DNA of 64,000 nt, taken from the NCBI GenBank assembly GCA_965220615.1, contig CBDCQL010000002.1, positions 1,860,001 through 1,924,000 on the forward strand, in the 5' to 3' direction. The notes under the pieces were generated by a model. The model had not been told where the DNA came from. It ran no database searches and saw only the letters and a list, made by a program, of their open reading frames with translations. This DNA comes from JAGWBD01 sp965220615. Its GTDB lineage: Bacteria; Chloroflexota; Anaerolineae; Aggregatilineales; Phototrophicaceae. This document shows, piece by piece, positions 1 through 8,567 of this stretch; within the stretch, counting starts at the first letter, position 1; every line of letters starts with the position of its first letter. Made by a program: the position numbers and the translations under genes.

Positions 1-2483
1 GGGCAACTGCGACAACCCTCGGCGTGGATCAGCGTATAGGTGCCGCATTCGGGACACATGTCCGCGTTGCGGAAGTGGCTCTCGAGCGTCGCCGTGGCGG
101 CGGTAACCGCCTGCGATTCGGCGTGAATCGGCAGGTCCAGCTGGCGCGGTTCCTCCTGCTCGAAGAACTGCTGGTTGAGCACCGAGGCCACCACGTCCGG
201 CAGGGAGCGAATGCGTTGCGGACCCATGCCGGCCGTGCGCGCGCCGCCGATGCCGCTCAACTGGCCGACGACCAGACGCAGCATCTCCATGCGGTTGGCC
301 GGCGCCGTCGTGCGCAACTGCAGCGATATCATGCGGCCCAGACCCTCGGCATCGGCCTGCAGGTCGCTGCCGGCCTTGCCGACCATGATGAAGACTTCGA
401 AGGGGTTGCCCTGCTCGTCGCGATTGATGGTGATGTAGGCCGTGCCAAAGGGCGACTTGCGGCTGACCGTCACGCCCTGCAACTGCTTCGGCCGCGGGTA
501 GACCTTGTGCGGCGTGGTGACCTGCTCGACGGGCGTGTCGTGGTCGCCGTCCTCATCGGCCAGCATTAACACCTGCTCGTCTCGGCTGCCGTCGCGGTAG
601 ATCGTGCCGCCCTTGCAACCCAGTTCGTACATATACTGGTAGAGTTCCTCGACCTGCTCCACCGTATAGTCGGCGGGGACATTGCAGGTCTTGCTCAAAC
701 TGCTGTCGACCCAGCGCTGGATGGCCGCCTGCACCTTGATGTGTTCCTGCGGCGAGAGGTCCATCGCCGTGACGAAGTATTCGGGCAAACTGTTGGCGCC
801 CGGATTGTCCCGGTACCACTCCTGCACCAGCGGCACCTGCTCTTCATGCAGCCCCAGGCGGCTCTTGCGGTAGTACATCCAGGAGAAAAAGGGCTCGATG
901 CCGGTGGAGGTGTTCACCATGGTGCCGGTCGTGCCGGTCGGCGCCTGGGTCAGCAGGGTCACGTTGCGGATGCCGTTCTGCAGCACCTTGTGCCGGATGT
1001 CGGCGGGCATCTGCTGCATGAAGCCGCTCTTGACGTACTGTTCGCGGTCCAGTTGCGGGAAGCTGCCCTTCTCAACCGCCAGGTCTATGGAGGTCTCGTA
1101 GACCTCGCGCGCCAGGAAACCGTAAAGCTGATCGATGAAGCGCACAGACTCGTCGCTGCCGTAGCGAATGCCGAGGCGAATCATCAATTCGGCCAGCCCC
1201 ATGTTGTTGAGGCCGACACGACGCTCGGAGAGTTGCTGTTCGCGGTTCTCGTCATAGAAGTAAGGCGTGGATTCGATGACGTTATCGAGGAAACGCGTGG
1301 CATGGCGCGCGGTGCGGCCCAGGTTCTCCCAATCGACGTCGTGCGTTTCCGGATCGTAGAACCTGGCCAGATTGATGGCGCCAAGGTTGCAGACGCCCCA
1401 GGCCGGCAAACTTTGCTCGCCACAGGGGTTGGTGCAGATCAGGCTGGCAAAATTGTGACTGTTGGACATCCGTTCCGTGCGTTCACGGAACCAGACGCCC
1501 GGTTCGGCGCTGGCCCAGGCGCTCTTGATAATGGCATTCCAGATGTCGCGCGCCTTCACCGTGCGCACGTGCTGCACCGGCCGGCCGGCCCTCTGCCACG
1601 CCTCAAGGTCGCCATCCCAGAGCTCGTCGTAACCCTCCACCGTGGTATCCGGGAACACCAGGTCCCAGTCGGCGTCGGCGCGCACAGCCGCCATCAACCG
1701 GTCGGAAACGCCCACGCTGATGTTGGCGTTGGTGATGTGGCCGGCCTGCTGCTTGCTTTCGATGAAGCCCAGGATGTCCGGGTGCCAGTCATTGAGGATG
1801 AGCATCAGCGCGCCGCGCCGGCTGCCGCCCTGCTCGATGAGGCCGGTGACGAAGCTGTAAAGCGCGCCCCAGGAAACGGCGCCGCTGGAACGGCCGTTCA
1901 CACCGCGCACGTAACTGTGGCGCGGGCGCAGGCTGGAGATGTTGATCCCCACGCCGCCGCCGCGGGACATGATCTCAGTCATTTGCGAGAGGGTCTGCAT
2001 AATGCCTTCGCGCGTGTCCTTCGGCGAAGGGATGACGTAGCAGTTGTACCAGGTCAGTTCCTGGTCGGTGCCGGCCGCGGTCAGGATGCGGCCGGCGGGA
2101 ACGAACTTCCAGTCCTCCAGCGCCTCGCGGAAGTGACCCCGCCACAATTCGCGCAACTCGGGCGTGGATTCCGCCTCGGCGACGCCTGCAGCAACCCGGT
2201 CCATCATGTCGGCCGGGTCGGTCTCCAGGGGTTTGTCGACGTTTTCGATGTCACGCTCGACGAGGCTCTCGTCCAGCAGCCGCACCGTGACCTGAGGCAG
2301 GTCGAGTTCCACGATTTCGCCGATTTCCCGTTGGCCGGTCTGGCCGTCAACGACCACGATGACCGTGTCGCCGACAGCGAGGGACGATCGCGCGACATCC
2401 TTCAGGGCATAGCGATCGAGGAATATTTTGTAGCCCAGCTCATTGAGCATGCTGCCCTTGACATCAATCGCGCCAGCGGCCAT
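1..2483 (-). CDS. nrdJ: Adenosylcobalamin-dependent (class II) ribonucleotide reductase, 3' end cut by window
   Basis: Reduces ribonucleotides to deoxyribonucleotides in the cytoplasm using coenzyme B12, independent of oxygen. The reading frame runs unbroken from the ATG at 2483 to the window edge. Visible family marks are the NPCGEQSLPAWGVCNLGAINLARF-type active-site block (around 1340-1450), an APTGTTGTM loop with TSTGIEP further on, and a C-terminal zinc-ribbon beginning CPECG...GCRSC in the last 60 bases. Only a few C-terminal residues are missing. The start is set by an AGGGGGAG ribosome site 8 bases upstream. It faces the same way as ftsZ, which ends 336 bases upstream. Family assignment is firm; dependence on B12 is family knowledge. 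Confidence 0.95.
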   Translation of the reverse strand, partial: MAAGAIDVKGSMLNELGYKIFLDRYALKDVARSSLAVGDTVIVVVDGQTGQREIGEIVELDLPQVTVRLLDESLVERDIENVDKPLETDPADMMDRVAAGVAEAESTPELRELWRGHFREALEDWKFVPAGRILTAAGTDQELTWYNCYVIPSPKDTREGIMQTLSQMTEIMSRGGGVGINISSLRPRHSYVRGVNGRSSGAVSWGALYSFVTGLIEQGGSRRGALMLILNDWHPDILGFIESKQQAGHITNANISVGVSDRLMAAVRADADWDLVFPDTTVEGYDELWDGDLEAWQRAGRPVQHVRTVKARDIWNAIIKSAWASAEPGVWFRERTERMSNSHNFASLICTNPCGEQSLPAWGVCNLGAINLARFYDPETHDVDWENLGRTARHATRFLDNVIESTPYFYDENREQQLSERRVGLNNMGLAELMIRLGIRYGSDESVRFIDQLYGFLAREVYETSIDLAVEKGSFPQLDREQYVKSGFMQQMPADIRHKVLQNGIRNVTLLTQAPTGTTGTMVNTSTGIEPFFSWMYYRKSRLGLHEEQVPLVQEWYRDNPGANSLPEYFVTAMDLSPQEHIKVQAAIQRWVDSSLSKTCNVPADYTVEQVEELYQYMYELGCKGGTIYRDGSRDEQVLMLADEDGDHDTPVEQVTTPHKVYPRPKQLQGVTVSRKSPFGTAYITINRDEQGNPFEVFIMVGKAGSDLQADAEGLGRMISLQLRTTAPANRMEMLRLVVGQLSGIGGARTAGMGPQRIRSLPDVVASVLNQQFFEQEEPRQLDLPIHAESQAVTAATATLESHFRNADMCPECGTYTLIHAEGCRSC

Positions 2484-2819
2484 GAGTTTGTTCTCCCCCT
2501 TGTTCTCATGGTTCCCGGTCCAACCGCCTGCGATGGTTAAGGTACCCGGGGTTCAATCATTCAACCCCGCCAGAATTCTGTCCTGTTGGTGCATCCTGCC
2601 GGAACCATAGTCTAGCAAGGCAGGACAAAAATGAGCAAGCGAATCAGAGGGCAATTTGCACTAAAATCCAGGGCAACCTTGTACGTTTCGGACCACCTGA
2701 TTTTTCACCAGGGCCTCGCCAGACAACCGGCACGAAACTCCGGCCAATTCGCAGGAGTCAACCTGTACAAATGTCTGTCTTTGACGCGAATTCCTGCGTT
2801 GGAAGCGCCGTCCCGGCAA
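2484..2819. other. Intergenic region between ftsZ and nrdJ
   Basis: This 336-base stretch holds the nrdJ ribosome site and an inverted repeat (2548-2568). I see no convincing small gene, no cobalamin riboswitch B12 box on the nrdJ strand, and no NrdR-type box. It presumably contains the nrdJ promoter, but no clear -35/-10 pair stands out. Confidence 0.6.
2548..2568. repeat. Imperfect 21-base palindrome upstream of nrdJ
   Basis: GGGGTT pairs with AACCCC at the outer ends, then one C/C mismatch, then AA/TT around a three-base centre. It lies 65-85 bases upstream of the nrdJ start. It could be an operator or an RNA hairpin in the leader; no T-run follows in either direction that would make it a clear terminator. 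Confidence 0.4.
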
Positions 2820-3977
2820 TTACCTGCGTTTGCGCAGGAAGGTCGGAATCTCGATGTCGTCCTCGTCATAGACGACCGGCGAATCCGGCGAGGGCGGCGG
2901 GGCAAAAGGTGTCCTTTGCTCGCCTTCTCCGTCGCCGGCCGGGGCCTGCGCCGTCTCGACGCTGCGGGCCGGCCTCTGCGGCGCCGGCCGCGCCGCCATG
3001 CTGCGCGCGGTCCGCGCCTGGTCGAAGCCGGTGGCGATCACGGTTATGCGGACCTCGTCGCCCATCGTCTCGTCCACCTGGGCGCCGAATATCATGTTGA
3101 CGTCGGGGTGCGCGCTTTCCTTGATGATCGCGGCGGCCTCGTTGATCTCGAAGAGGGTCATGTCGCCGCCGCCGGTGATGTTGAAGAGGATGCCGCGCGC
3201 CCCGTCTATGGTGACGTCCAGCAGGCTGCTGGTGATGGCGTTTTCCGCCGCCGTGCGGGCGCGATCATCGCCCGCCGAACTGCCCACTGCCATCAACGCC
3301 GCACCGCCCTCGGACATGATGGTGCGTACGTCGGCGAAGTCGAGATTGATAAGCGCCGGCACAGTGATAAGTTCGGAAATGCCCTGAATGCCCTGACGCA
3401 ACACGTCGTCCGCCAGCGAAAAGGCCTGTTGCAGGGTCGCGCGTTTGTCGGCGATCTGCGCCAGGCGATCGTTGGGAATGGCGATCAGCGTATCCACTTG
3501 CGCCTTGAGCGCCGCAATGCCGTCCTCGGCCACCTTGGCGCGCCGCGCGCCCTCAAAGGTGAAGGGCCGCGTCACGACTCCGATCGTCAGGGCGCCCATT
3601 TCCTTGGAAATCTGCGCGATGACGGGCGATGCGCCGGTGCCCGTGCCGCCGCCCATGCCGCAGGCGATGAACACCATGTCCGCGCCGCGCAACACCTCGT
3701 AGAGCTCGTCCTGGCTCTCTTCGGCAGCCTTGCGACCGATTTCCGGATTGCCGCCGGCGCCGAGGCCCTTGGTCAGCTTGTCGCCAACACGGATGCGCGT
3801 GTTGGCCTGTGACAGCGACAAAGCCTGGCTATCCGTATTGACGGCGACAAACTCGACGCCGCCCAACCCTTCATTAATCATGCGGTTGACCGCGTTGCTC
3901 CCCCCGCCACCAACCCCGATCACCTTGATCTGGGCCAGGTTCTCGCCACTCCCAAACTCGGGATTCACGCTCTCCAT
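2820..3977 (-). CDS. ftsZ: Cell division protein FtsZ
   Basis: Tubulin-like GTPase that forms the Z-ring. 385 residues. The core shows GVGGGGSNAVNRM near residue 22, the GTP-binding GGGTGTG loop around residue 110, and the T7-loop region with INLDFADVRTIMSEGG near 210. A Pro/Ala-rich linker (about 320-370) leads to the C-terminal peptide DDIEIPTFLRKRR, the usual docking tail for FtsA and other partners. Sequence details (GISELITVPALINLDFADVR, MAVGSSAGDDRA) look like Chloroflexota or Gram-positive FtsZ rather than proteobacterial. Last gene of the dcw cluster, 96 bases after ftsA; lpxC is absent downstream. Confidence 0.97.
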   Translation of the reverse strand: MESVNPEFGSGENLAQIKVIGVGGGGSNAVNRMINEGLGGVEFVAVNTDSQALSLSQANTRIRVGDKLTKGLGAGGNPEIGRKAAEESQDELYEVLRGADMVFIACGMGGGTGTGASPVIAQISKEMGALTIGVVTRPFTFEGARRAKVAEDGIAALKAQVDTLIAIPNDRLAQIADKRATLQQAFSLADDVLRQGIQGISELITVPALINLDFADVRTIMSEGGAALMAVGSSAGDDRARTAAENAITSSLLDVTIDGARGILFNITGGGDMTLFEINEAAAIIKESAHPDVNMIFGAQVDETMGDEVRITVIATGFDQARTARSMAARPAPQRPARSVETAQAPAGDGEGEQRTPFAPPPSPDSPVVYDEDDIEIPTFLRKRR

Positions 3978-4073
3978 GGCTGGCTTCCTCCGGCATGTAG
4001 CGCAGTAACGGGCCTATCACCCGCATCCGGTCAGTGATTATACACCCAAAACAAAAGTTTCACAAAAACGACT

Positions 4074-5318
4074 TCATTGCTCATAATTCTCTGGCAAAAG
4101 ACGCCGAAACAAGCCGCCCAGCCAGTTTCCAAGCCCTTCACCAGGCGCCAGACCAACGCCGCTGCCGGCCCGCGCCTCGGCCGATTCCATTTCCAGCCCC
4201 AGCCCCAGCAAACCCACGCTGGTGCTGTAGGCCGGGCCCCGCAACGCGTCCGCCATTCCCGTCAGACGTTCCGGCTGTGCCATTCTCACCGGAAGCCCAA
4301 GGGACTCCTCGGCTACGCCGCGGATGCCGGGCAATTGTGAACTGCCGCCGGTCAGCACGGCGCCGGCGCGCAGGAAACCATCGTAACCCGTGCGGCGTAT
4401 TTCGCGCTGCACCAGTTCAAAAATCTCGGCTGTGCGGAATTCCAGCACTTCGGCCAGTTCGTTGCTGTGCACCTCGGTCGGCAAGCCCTCGCCAAAGGGC
4501 TGCACCGAAAAGGTCTGCATCAGGTTGACGGACCGGCGCCTGGCATGCCCGTGCTGGATTTTGACCGCCTCGGCTTCCTCGAAAGGAACGTGAATCCAGT
4601 GCGTGATATCGCCGGTCAGATGGTCTCCGCCCACGGCTATCACCGCGACGTGCCAGACTGTTCCCTCAATGAAAATGGCCAGGTCGGTCGTGCCGCCGCC
4701 AATGTCAATCACTATGGCGCCCATTTCGCGTTCCTCCGGCGTCAGCACGGCGTGGCCCGACGCCAGGGCATTGAGCACGAATCGATCAACCTTGAGCCCG
4801 GCCCGCACCACGGCATCCTCAAGATTGGCGATACAGGAGGAGAGCGCGGTGATGATGTGCGCCTCAAGTTCGAGGCGGAAACCATGCATACCGACCGGGC
4901 TGCGCACGCGCTCCTGACCATCAATGGAATACTTGCGTGGCACCACGTGCAGTACTTCGCGGTTGTGCGGAATGGAGATGGCACGCGCCGCCTCCAGCAC
5001 CCGACTCATGTCTTCGCGATTGACCGCTCTTTGGCCGGTGATGCCGATCATGCCGCGGTTGCTGCTGGATGCGATGTGATCGCCGGCGACGCTGACGAAG
5101 GCGCGATCGATGACGTAACCGCTGTTGCGTTCGGCCCTGTTCACCGATTCAGTGATCGCCGCGGCCAGCGCGTCAATGTCGCTGACGATACCCTTCTTCA
5201 TGCCGCGCGCCGCTTCAATGCCCACGCCGACGATGAAGATGTCGTCCTCGCGCACCTCACCTACGACGGTGCAGACCTTGCTGGTGCCGATATCCAGGCC
5301 AACGACCAGCTCGCCCAT
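4074..5318 (-). CDS. ftsA: Cell division protein FtsA
   Basis: Actin-like ATPase that anchors FtsZ to the membrane and recruits later divisome proteins. 414 residues. Visible are the phosphate-1 loop LDIGTSKV at the start, the SHS2/1C region around 85-160, phosphate-2 VIDIGGGTTDLAIF near residue 207 and the adenosine motif GAVLTGGSSQLPGI near 330. The C-terminus (GLGNWLGGLFRRLLPENYEQ) is an amphipathic helix suited to membrane binding. It starts 7 bases after the ftsQ stop, so the two are probably translated together. Confidence 0.96.
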   Translation of the reverse strand: MGELVVGLDIGTSKVCTVVGEVREDDIFIVGVGIEAARGMKKGIVSDIDALAAAITESVNRAERNSGYVIDRAFVSVAGDHIASSSNRGMIGITGQRAVNREDMSRVLEAARAISIPHNREVLHVVPRKYSIDGQERVRSPVGMHGFRLELEAHIITALSSCIANLEDAVVRAGLKVDRFVLNALASGHAVLTPEEREMGAIVIDIGGGTTDLAIFIEGTVWHVAVIAVGGDHLTGDITHWIHVPFEEAEAVKIQHGHARRRSVNLMQTFSVQPFGEGLPTEVHSNELAEVLEFRTAEIFELVQREIRRTGYDGFLRAGAVLTGGSSQLPGIRGVAEESLGLPVRMAQPERLTGMADALRGPAYSTSVGLLGLGLEMESAEARAGSGVGLAPGEGLGNWLGGLFRRLLPENYEQ

Positions 5319-5325
5319 ATCGACG

Positions 5326-6162
5326 CTATTGACTCCCTGCCACTGTGTAATATGGCGAATGCGGGTTCGCGACGTTTATTTCCTCCGGCTGGACGCCGCG
5401 TCGCGAAAGGTCGCTGACAAGCGCTTCATAGATCAGCATGCGGTCCGCCATCCCCGCGCCCGAACCCAGCCAAACCTGCCAGCCGCCCGCAGCAGTATAC
5501 CCCAGCCCCTTCTCCGGATGATAATTCAACTCCTGCAGTTGCGGCAGCAGTCCCTGCACCTGCAGGGCGCCGTTTACGATCTCTTCATCCAGCGCCACGT
5601 TGGGCGCGGGCAGCCCCTCCGGACTGGCCAGAGCCCGCACCAACAGCAGGTCCGCGCGTTCCTCACGTTGCAACATGACCCTCCCCTGCAGGTCGATCCA
5701 GGTCGTGACACCACTTTCTTCCCAGGCCAGCGCCGGCTGGCGTTCCTCCAGGGATATCCGCAGCATTTCCGGCGGCCAACCCGGATGCACGCGGGCGTCC
5801 GCTACCGAAGACGAGCGCAGGATATTGTCACGGACGTCGTCAGCATTGACGAAAAATATATGCTGGCCGGCGACGTCGGCCAGGGCAAAAACCTCTTCCC
5901 GCGTCAGATATTGCTGTCCATCCACTTGCAGTGAGCGTACGTAAAACACGTCTGCATTGAAGAACACGAGCAGTACGGCGACGAGCAGCAGGGCGATAAA
6001 CGCGCTCAGCAGACGCCAGCCTGGAAAGGCATTGCCGCGCAAGCCGCCATGCTGCAATTCGCCCTGCGCCATGCCGGCCAACGGCCCGCGCCAGATGCCG
6101 GGCTGCCGCTCGCTGCGACGTTGGCTTTCTCGCGATCCCGCGCCCGATGCGCGTTCCAGCAT
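5326..6162 (-). CDS. ftsQ: Divisome protein FtsQ (POTRA domain)
   Basis: Bitopic membrane protein linking FtsA/FtsZ to the FtsL/FtsI/FtsW core. About 278 residues from the ATG at 6162, chosen because it gives a normal-length basic cytoplasmic tail; the frame stays open further upstream into murB without homology. There is one membrane segment (LLSAFIALLLVAVLLVFF) at about 50-68. A POTRA domain follows: FYVRSLQVDGQQYLTREEV, then VADARVHPGWPPEMLRISLEERQP, the typical 'new term, then strand' pattern. The beta domain ends with AGSQ. The gene lies 61 bases after murB; no ddl lies between them, as is common elsewhere. Confidence 0.9.
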   Translation of the reverse strand: MLERASGAGSRESQRRSERQPGIWRGPLAGMAQGELQHGGLRGNAFPGWRLLSAFIALLLVAVLLVFFNADVFYVRSLQVDGQQYLTREEVFALADVAGQHIFFVNADDVRDNILRSSSVADARVHPGWPPEMLRISLEERQPALAWEESGVTTWIDLQGRVMLQREERADLLLVRALASPEGLPAPNVALDEEIVNGALQVQGLLPQLQELNYHPEKGLGYTAAGGWQVWLGSGAGMADRMLIYEALVSDLSRRGVQPEEINVANPHSPYYTVAGSQ

Positions 6163-6223
6163 CGCCTTTGTCCACGTCCGGTGACCAATCAATTGTAGGC
6201 CAGTCGTCGGGGGCTGTCCAGAA

Positions 6224-7135
6224 TTACCAGCTGGCGCCAAGCAATTCGATTTCCGGCTCAAGCTGCACGCCCTGCTCGCGCAATACGACTTCCTGCACGC
6301 GCAACACCAGGCGACGATAGTCGTCCGCGCCGGCTTTTCCAGGGTTGATGAAGAAGTTGGCATGCAGGGTGGAGACCTGCGCCGCGCCGCAACGCGCGCC
6401 TTTCAGCCCGCTGGCCTCAATCAGGCGTCCGGCGAAATCGCCCGGCGGGTTGCGGAATATGCTGCCCAGACTGGCGCCGGGCGGTTGACTACGCTTGCGC
6501 GCGACGTTAAGGGCCGCCATCCGGGTCGCGATCCGCGCCGGATCGTCCGGCCGCAGCGCAAGGGTCGCCTCCAGCACAAGCCAGTCGCGCGATGTGCGAC
6601 GTTTCAGACAGGAATTGCGATACTCATAGGCGAGATCAGCCCCCGTCAGGGTCCTCAGGGAGCCATCGGCTTCCATCAACGTCGCCTTCAGCAGCATTCC
6701 CGCCATGTCCCCGCCATGCGCACCGGCATTGTTGATGACCGCCCCGCCAAGGGTGCCGGGCACGCTGACGGCCCATTCAAGGCCGGCCAGCCCGCGCGCC
6801 TGGCTCTGTCGCGCCAGGGCCAGCAGGCCGCTGCCGGCGGAGGCGCGCAGCCAGGCATCGCCGAACTCCACCTTCTGCACGCGATTGATAAGCACCAGTC
6901 CGCGCAATCCCTCGTCCGCGATCAGCACGTTGGCCCCGCCACCCAGCACGCGAAAGGGAATTTCCCGCTCCTGGGCGTGGCGCAGCGCGGCTACCAGTTC
7001 CTCGCTGGAATCGCGGGCGCTGTAGAGCCAGTCGGCGGGGCCGCCCAGCCGCGCAGCCGTGTAGCGCGCCAGCGGCACGGCGCTGCGCAGCCTGCCGACC
7101 TGTAGACTCTCAGTCGCCCCTGGCGCCACCGGCAT
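6224..7135 (-). CDS. murB: UDP-N-acetylenolpyruvoylglucosamine reductase MurB (type II)
   Basis: FAD enzyme that reduces UDP-GlcNAc-enolpyruvate to UDP-MurNAc. 303 residues. FAD-binding segments FRVLGGGANVLI (near 63) and SVPGTLGGAVINNAGAHGG (near 130) are intact. The catalytic serine sits in GSIFRNPPGDFAG (near 225) and the C-terminal catalytic Glu in QLEPEIELLG. It lacks the long tyrosine loop of E. coli MurB, so it belongs to the shorter type II group found in Gram-positives and Chloroflexota. Its start overlaps the murC end by 26 bases, indicating coupled translation. Confidence 0.95.
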   Translation of the reverse strand: MPVAPGATESLQVGRLRSAVPLARYTAARLGGPADWLYSARDSSEELVAALRHAQEREIPFRVLGGGANVLIADEGLRGLVLINRVQKVEFGDAWLRASAGSGLLALARQSQARGLAGLEWAVSVPGTLGGAVINNAGAHGGDMAGMLLKATLMEADGSLRTLTGADLAYEYRNSCLKRRTSRDWLVLEATLALRPDDPARIATRMAALNVARKRSQPPGASLGSIFRNPPGDFAGRLIEASGLKGARCGAAQVSTLHANFFINPGKAGADDYRRLVLRVQEVVLREQGVQLEPEIELLGASW

Positions 7136-8567
7136 CCTCCCGGCGTCGGGCGAGAAACTGCTCGCCGATACGTGGCGCGTCGCCGGCGCTCAACACCAGG
7201 ACAAGGGCGGGCCCTTCCACTTCCCGCAACAGTACCTGCAGCGCGTCCGCGGCCCCTGGAGTATGCCGCGCCCGGGGATGGACCAGCGCAGCGGTCAGGG
7301 TCGCCGCGTCCAGCCCGGGCAGCGGGTCCTCGCGGGCCGCATAAACGTCGGTGACCAGCAGCTCGTCAGCATCCGCGAAGGCGGTGACGAAAGCGGACTG
7401 CAGGGCCTGGCTGCGACTGTAGGTGTGTGGCTGCCACAGCGCCCACACGCGATGGTCGGGCCAGCGCACCCGCGCCGCCGCCAGAGTCAGGCGAATGGCC
7501 GTGGGATGGTGTGCATAGTCATCGACCACCAGCACTTCATCGACCGCGCCGCGCAGCTCCAGACGCCGTCCGGTTCCGCGAAACGTCGCCAGCGCTCTCG
7601 CCGCTACGGCGAAGGGCACCCGCTGCTGGCGGGCAAGCGCCAGGGACGCCAGAGCATTGCGAACGTTGTGTTCGCCGGGCTGGCGCAGGGATACTGTGCC
7701 GGCGACGCTTCCACCATGCAGCACCTCAAATTCGCTGCAGCCGTCACTGCGCAGATGCAGGTGCCGCGCCTGCCAAGTAGCTTCCCGCCGGCTACTGAAT
7801 CCTTCCACTGGCAGTCCCTGCGCCTGCCGTTCCCCCGCCAGTTGCGCGGCCGCCGGGTCATCCAGACAGGCGATCAGGGGGCCGTCCTCCGGCAACAGGG
7901 CGATGAAGCGGCGGAAGGCGTTCAGCATCGCTGCGTGGGTCGGGAAGCAATCGGGATGGTCGTATTCGGCGCTACCCAGCACGGCGACGTCCGGTCGCAA
8001 GCCGAGAAACATGTGGTCGTATTCGTCCGCCTCCACGACGAAGGCCGCTCCCCTGCCCGCCGCCGCGTTGTTGCCCAGATCCGGCGCCACGCTGCCAATA
8101 ATGTAACCCGGCTCCCTTCCGGCAAACTGCAGGATATGGGCGACCATGGCGCTGGTGGTGGTCTTGCCGTGCGTGCCGGCCACGGCCAGCACCTCGCGAT
8201 CGCGCATCAGGCCGGCGATGAAGTCCGTGCGCCGGACGACCGGAATACGCTGCGCCCGCGCTGCCGCCAGTTCGGCGTTCTGCTCCGGAATGGCGGATGA
8301 GACCAGCACCAGGCGGGCCGCGCCCAGGCGGGTAGCGTCCTCCCCCTCATGGATACGCGCGCCTTCCCGCTGCAGCCCTGTCGTCAGGTCATTGAGTTCG
8401 CGATCGGAACCGCTGACGCGAAAGCCCTGTTGCAGCATCACGCGGGCGATGGCGGACATGCCGGCGCCGCCAATCCCGACGACGTGCACCTGGTCACCGG
8501 GTTTGAGTCGCGAAACCGGGTTGTCCTGCAGGGAGTCCCGCCTCTGCACGGCCGGAGTGTCAGGCAT
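7110..8567 (-). CDS. murC: UDP-N-acetylmuramate--L-alanine ligase MurC
   Basis: Adds L-Ala to UDP-MurNAc using ATP. 485 residues. The N-terminal UDP-binding fold begins VHVVGIGGAGMSAIARVM; the P-loop is AVAGTHGKTTTSAM near residue 130; the central domain has EADEYDHMFLGLRPDVAVL and EYDHPDCFPTH. That last segment is typical of Chloroflexota MurC rather than the proteobacterial EADHMD form. The C-terminal domain follows (VVDDYAHHPTAIRLTL, WQPHTYSR). No catalytic motif is obviously lost, so the first amino acid of the stem peptide can probably still be added. Overlaps murG by 8 bases and murB by 26. Confidence 0.96.
   Translation of the reverse strand: MPDTPAVQRRDSLQDNPVSRLKPGDQVHVVGIGGAGMSAIARVMLQQGFRVSGSDRELNDLTTGLQREGARIHEGEDATRLGAARLVLVSSAIPEQNAELAAARAQRIPVVRRTDFIAGLMRDREVLAVAGTHGKTTTSAMVAHILQFAGREPGYIIGSVAPDLGNNAAAGRGAAFVVEADEYDHMFLGLRPDVAVLGSAEYDHPDCFPTHAAMLNAFRRFIALLPEDGPLIACLDDPAAAQLAGERQAQGLPVEGFSSRREATWQARHLHLRSDGCSEFEVLHGGSVAGTVSLRQPGEHNVRNALASLALARQQRVPFAVAARALATFRGTGRRLELRGAVDEVLVVDDYAHHPTAIRLTLAAARVRWPDHRVWALWQPHTYSRSQALQSAFVTAFADADELLVTDVYAAREDPLPGLDAATLTAALVHPRARHTPGAADALQVLLREVEGPALVLVLSAGDAPRIGEQFLARRREDAGGARGD

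Noticed and set aside
741..2540. 599-codon plus-strand frame opposite nrdJ
   Set aside because: The minus strand encodes a clear class II ribonucleotide reductase through the whole interval; the plus frame has no domain.
2484..2819. Possible cobalamin riboswitch upstream of nrdJ
   Set aside because: No B12-box or typical conserved core is seen on the nrdJ strand.
2631..3812. 393-codon plus-strand frame opposite ftsZ
   Set aside because: Antisense shadow of ftsZ with no homology.
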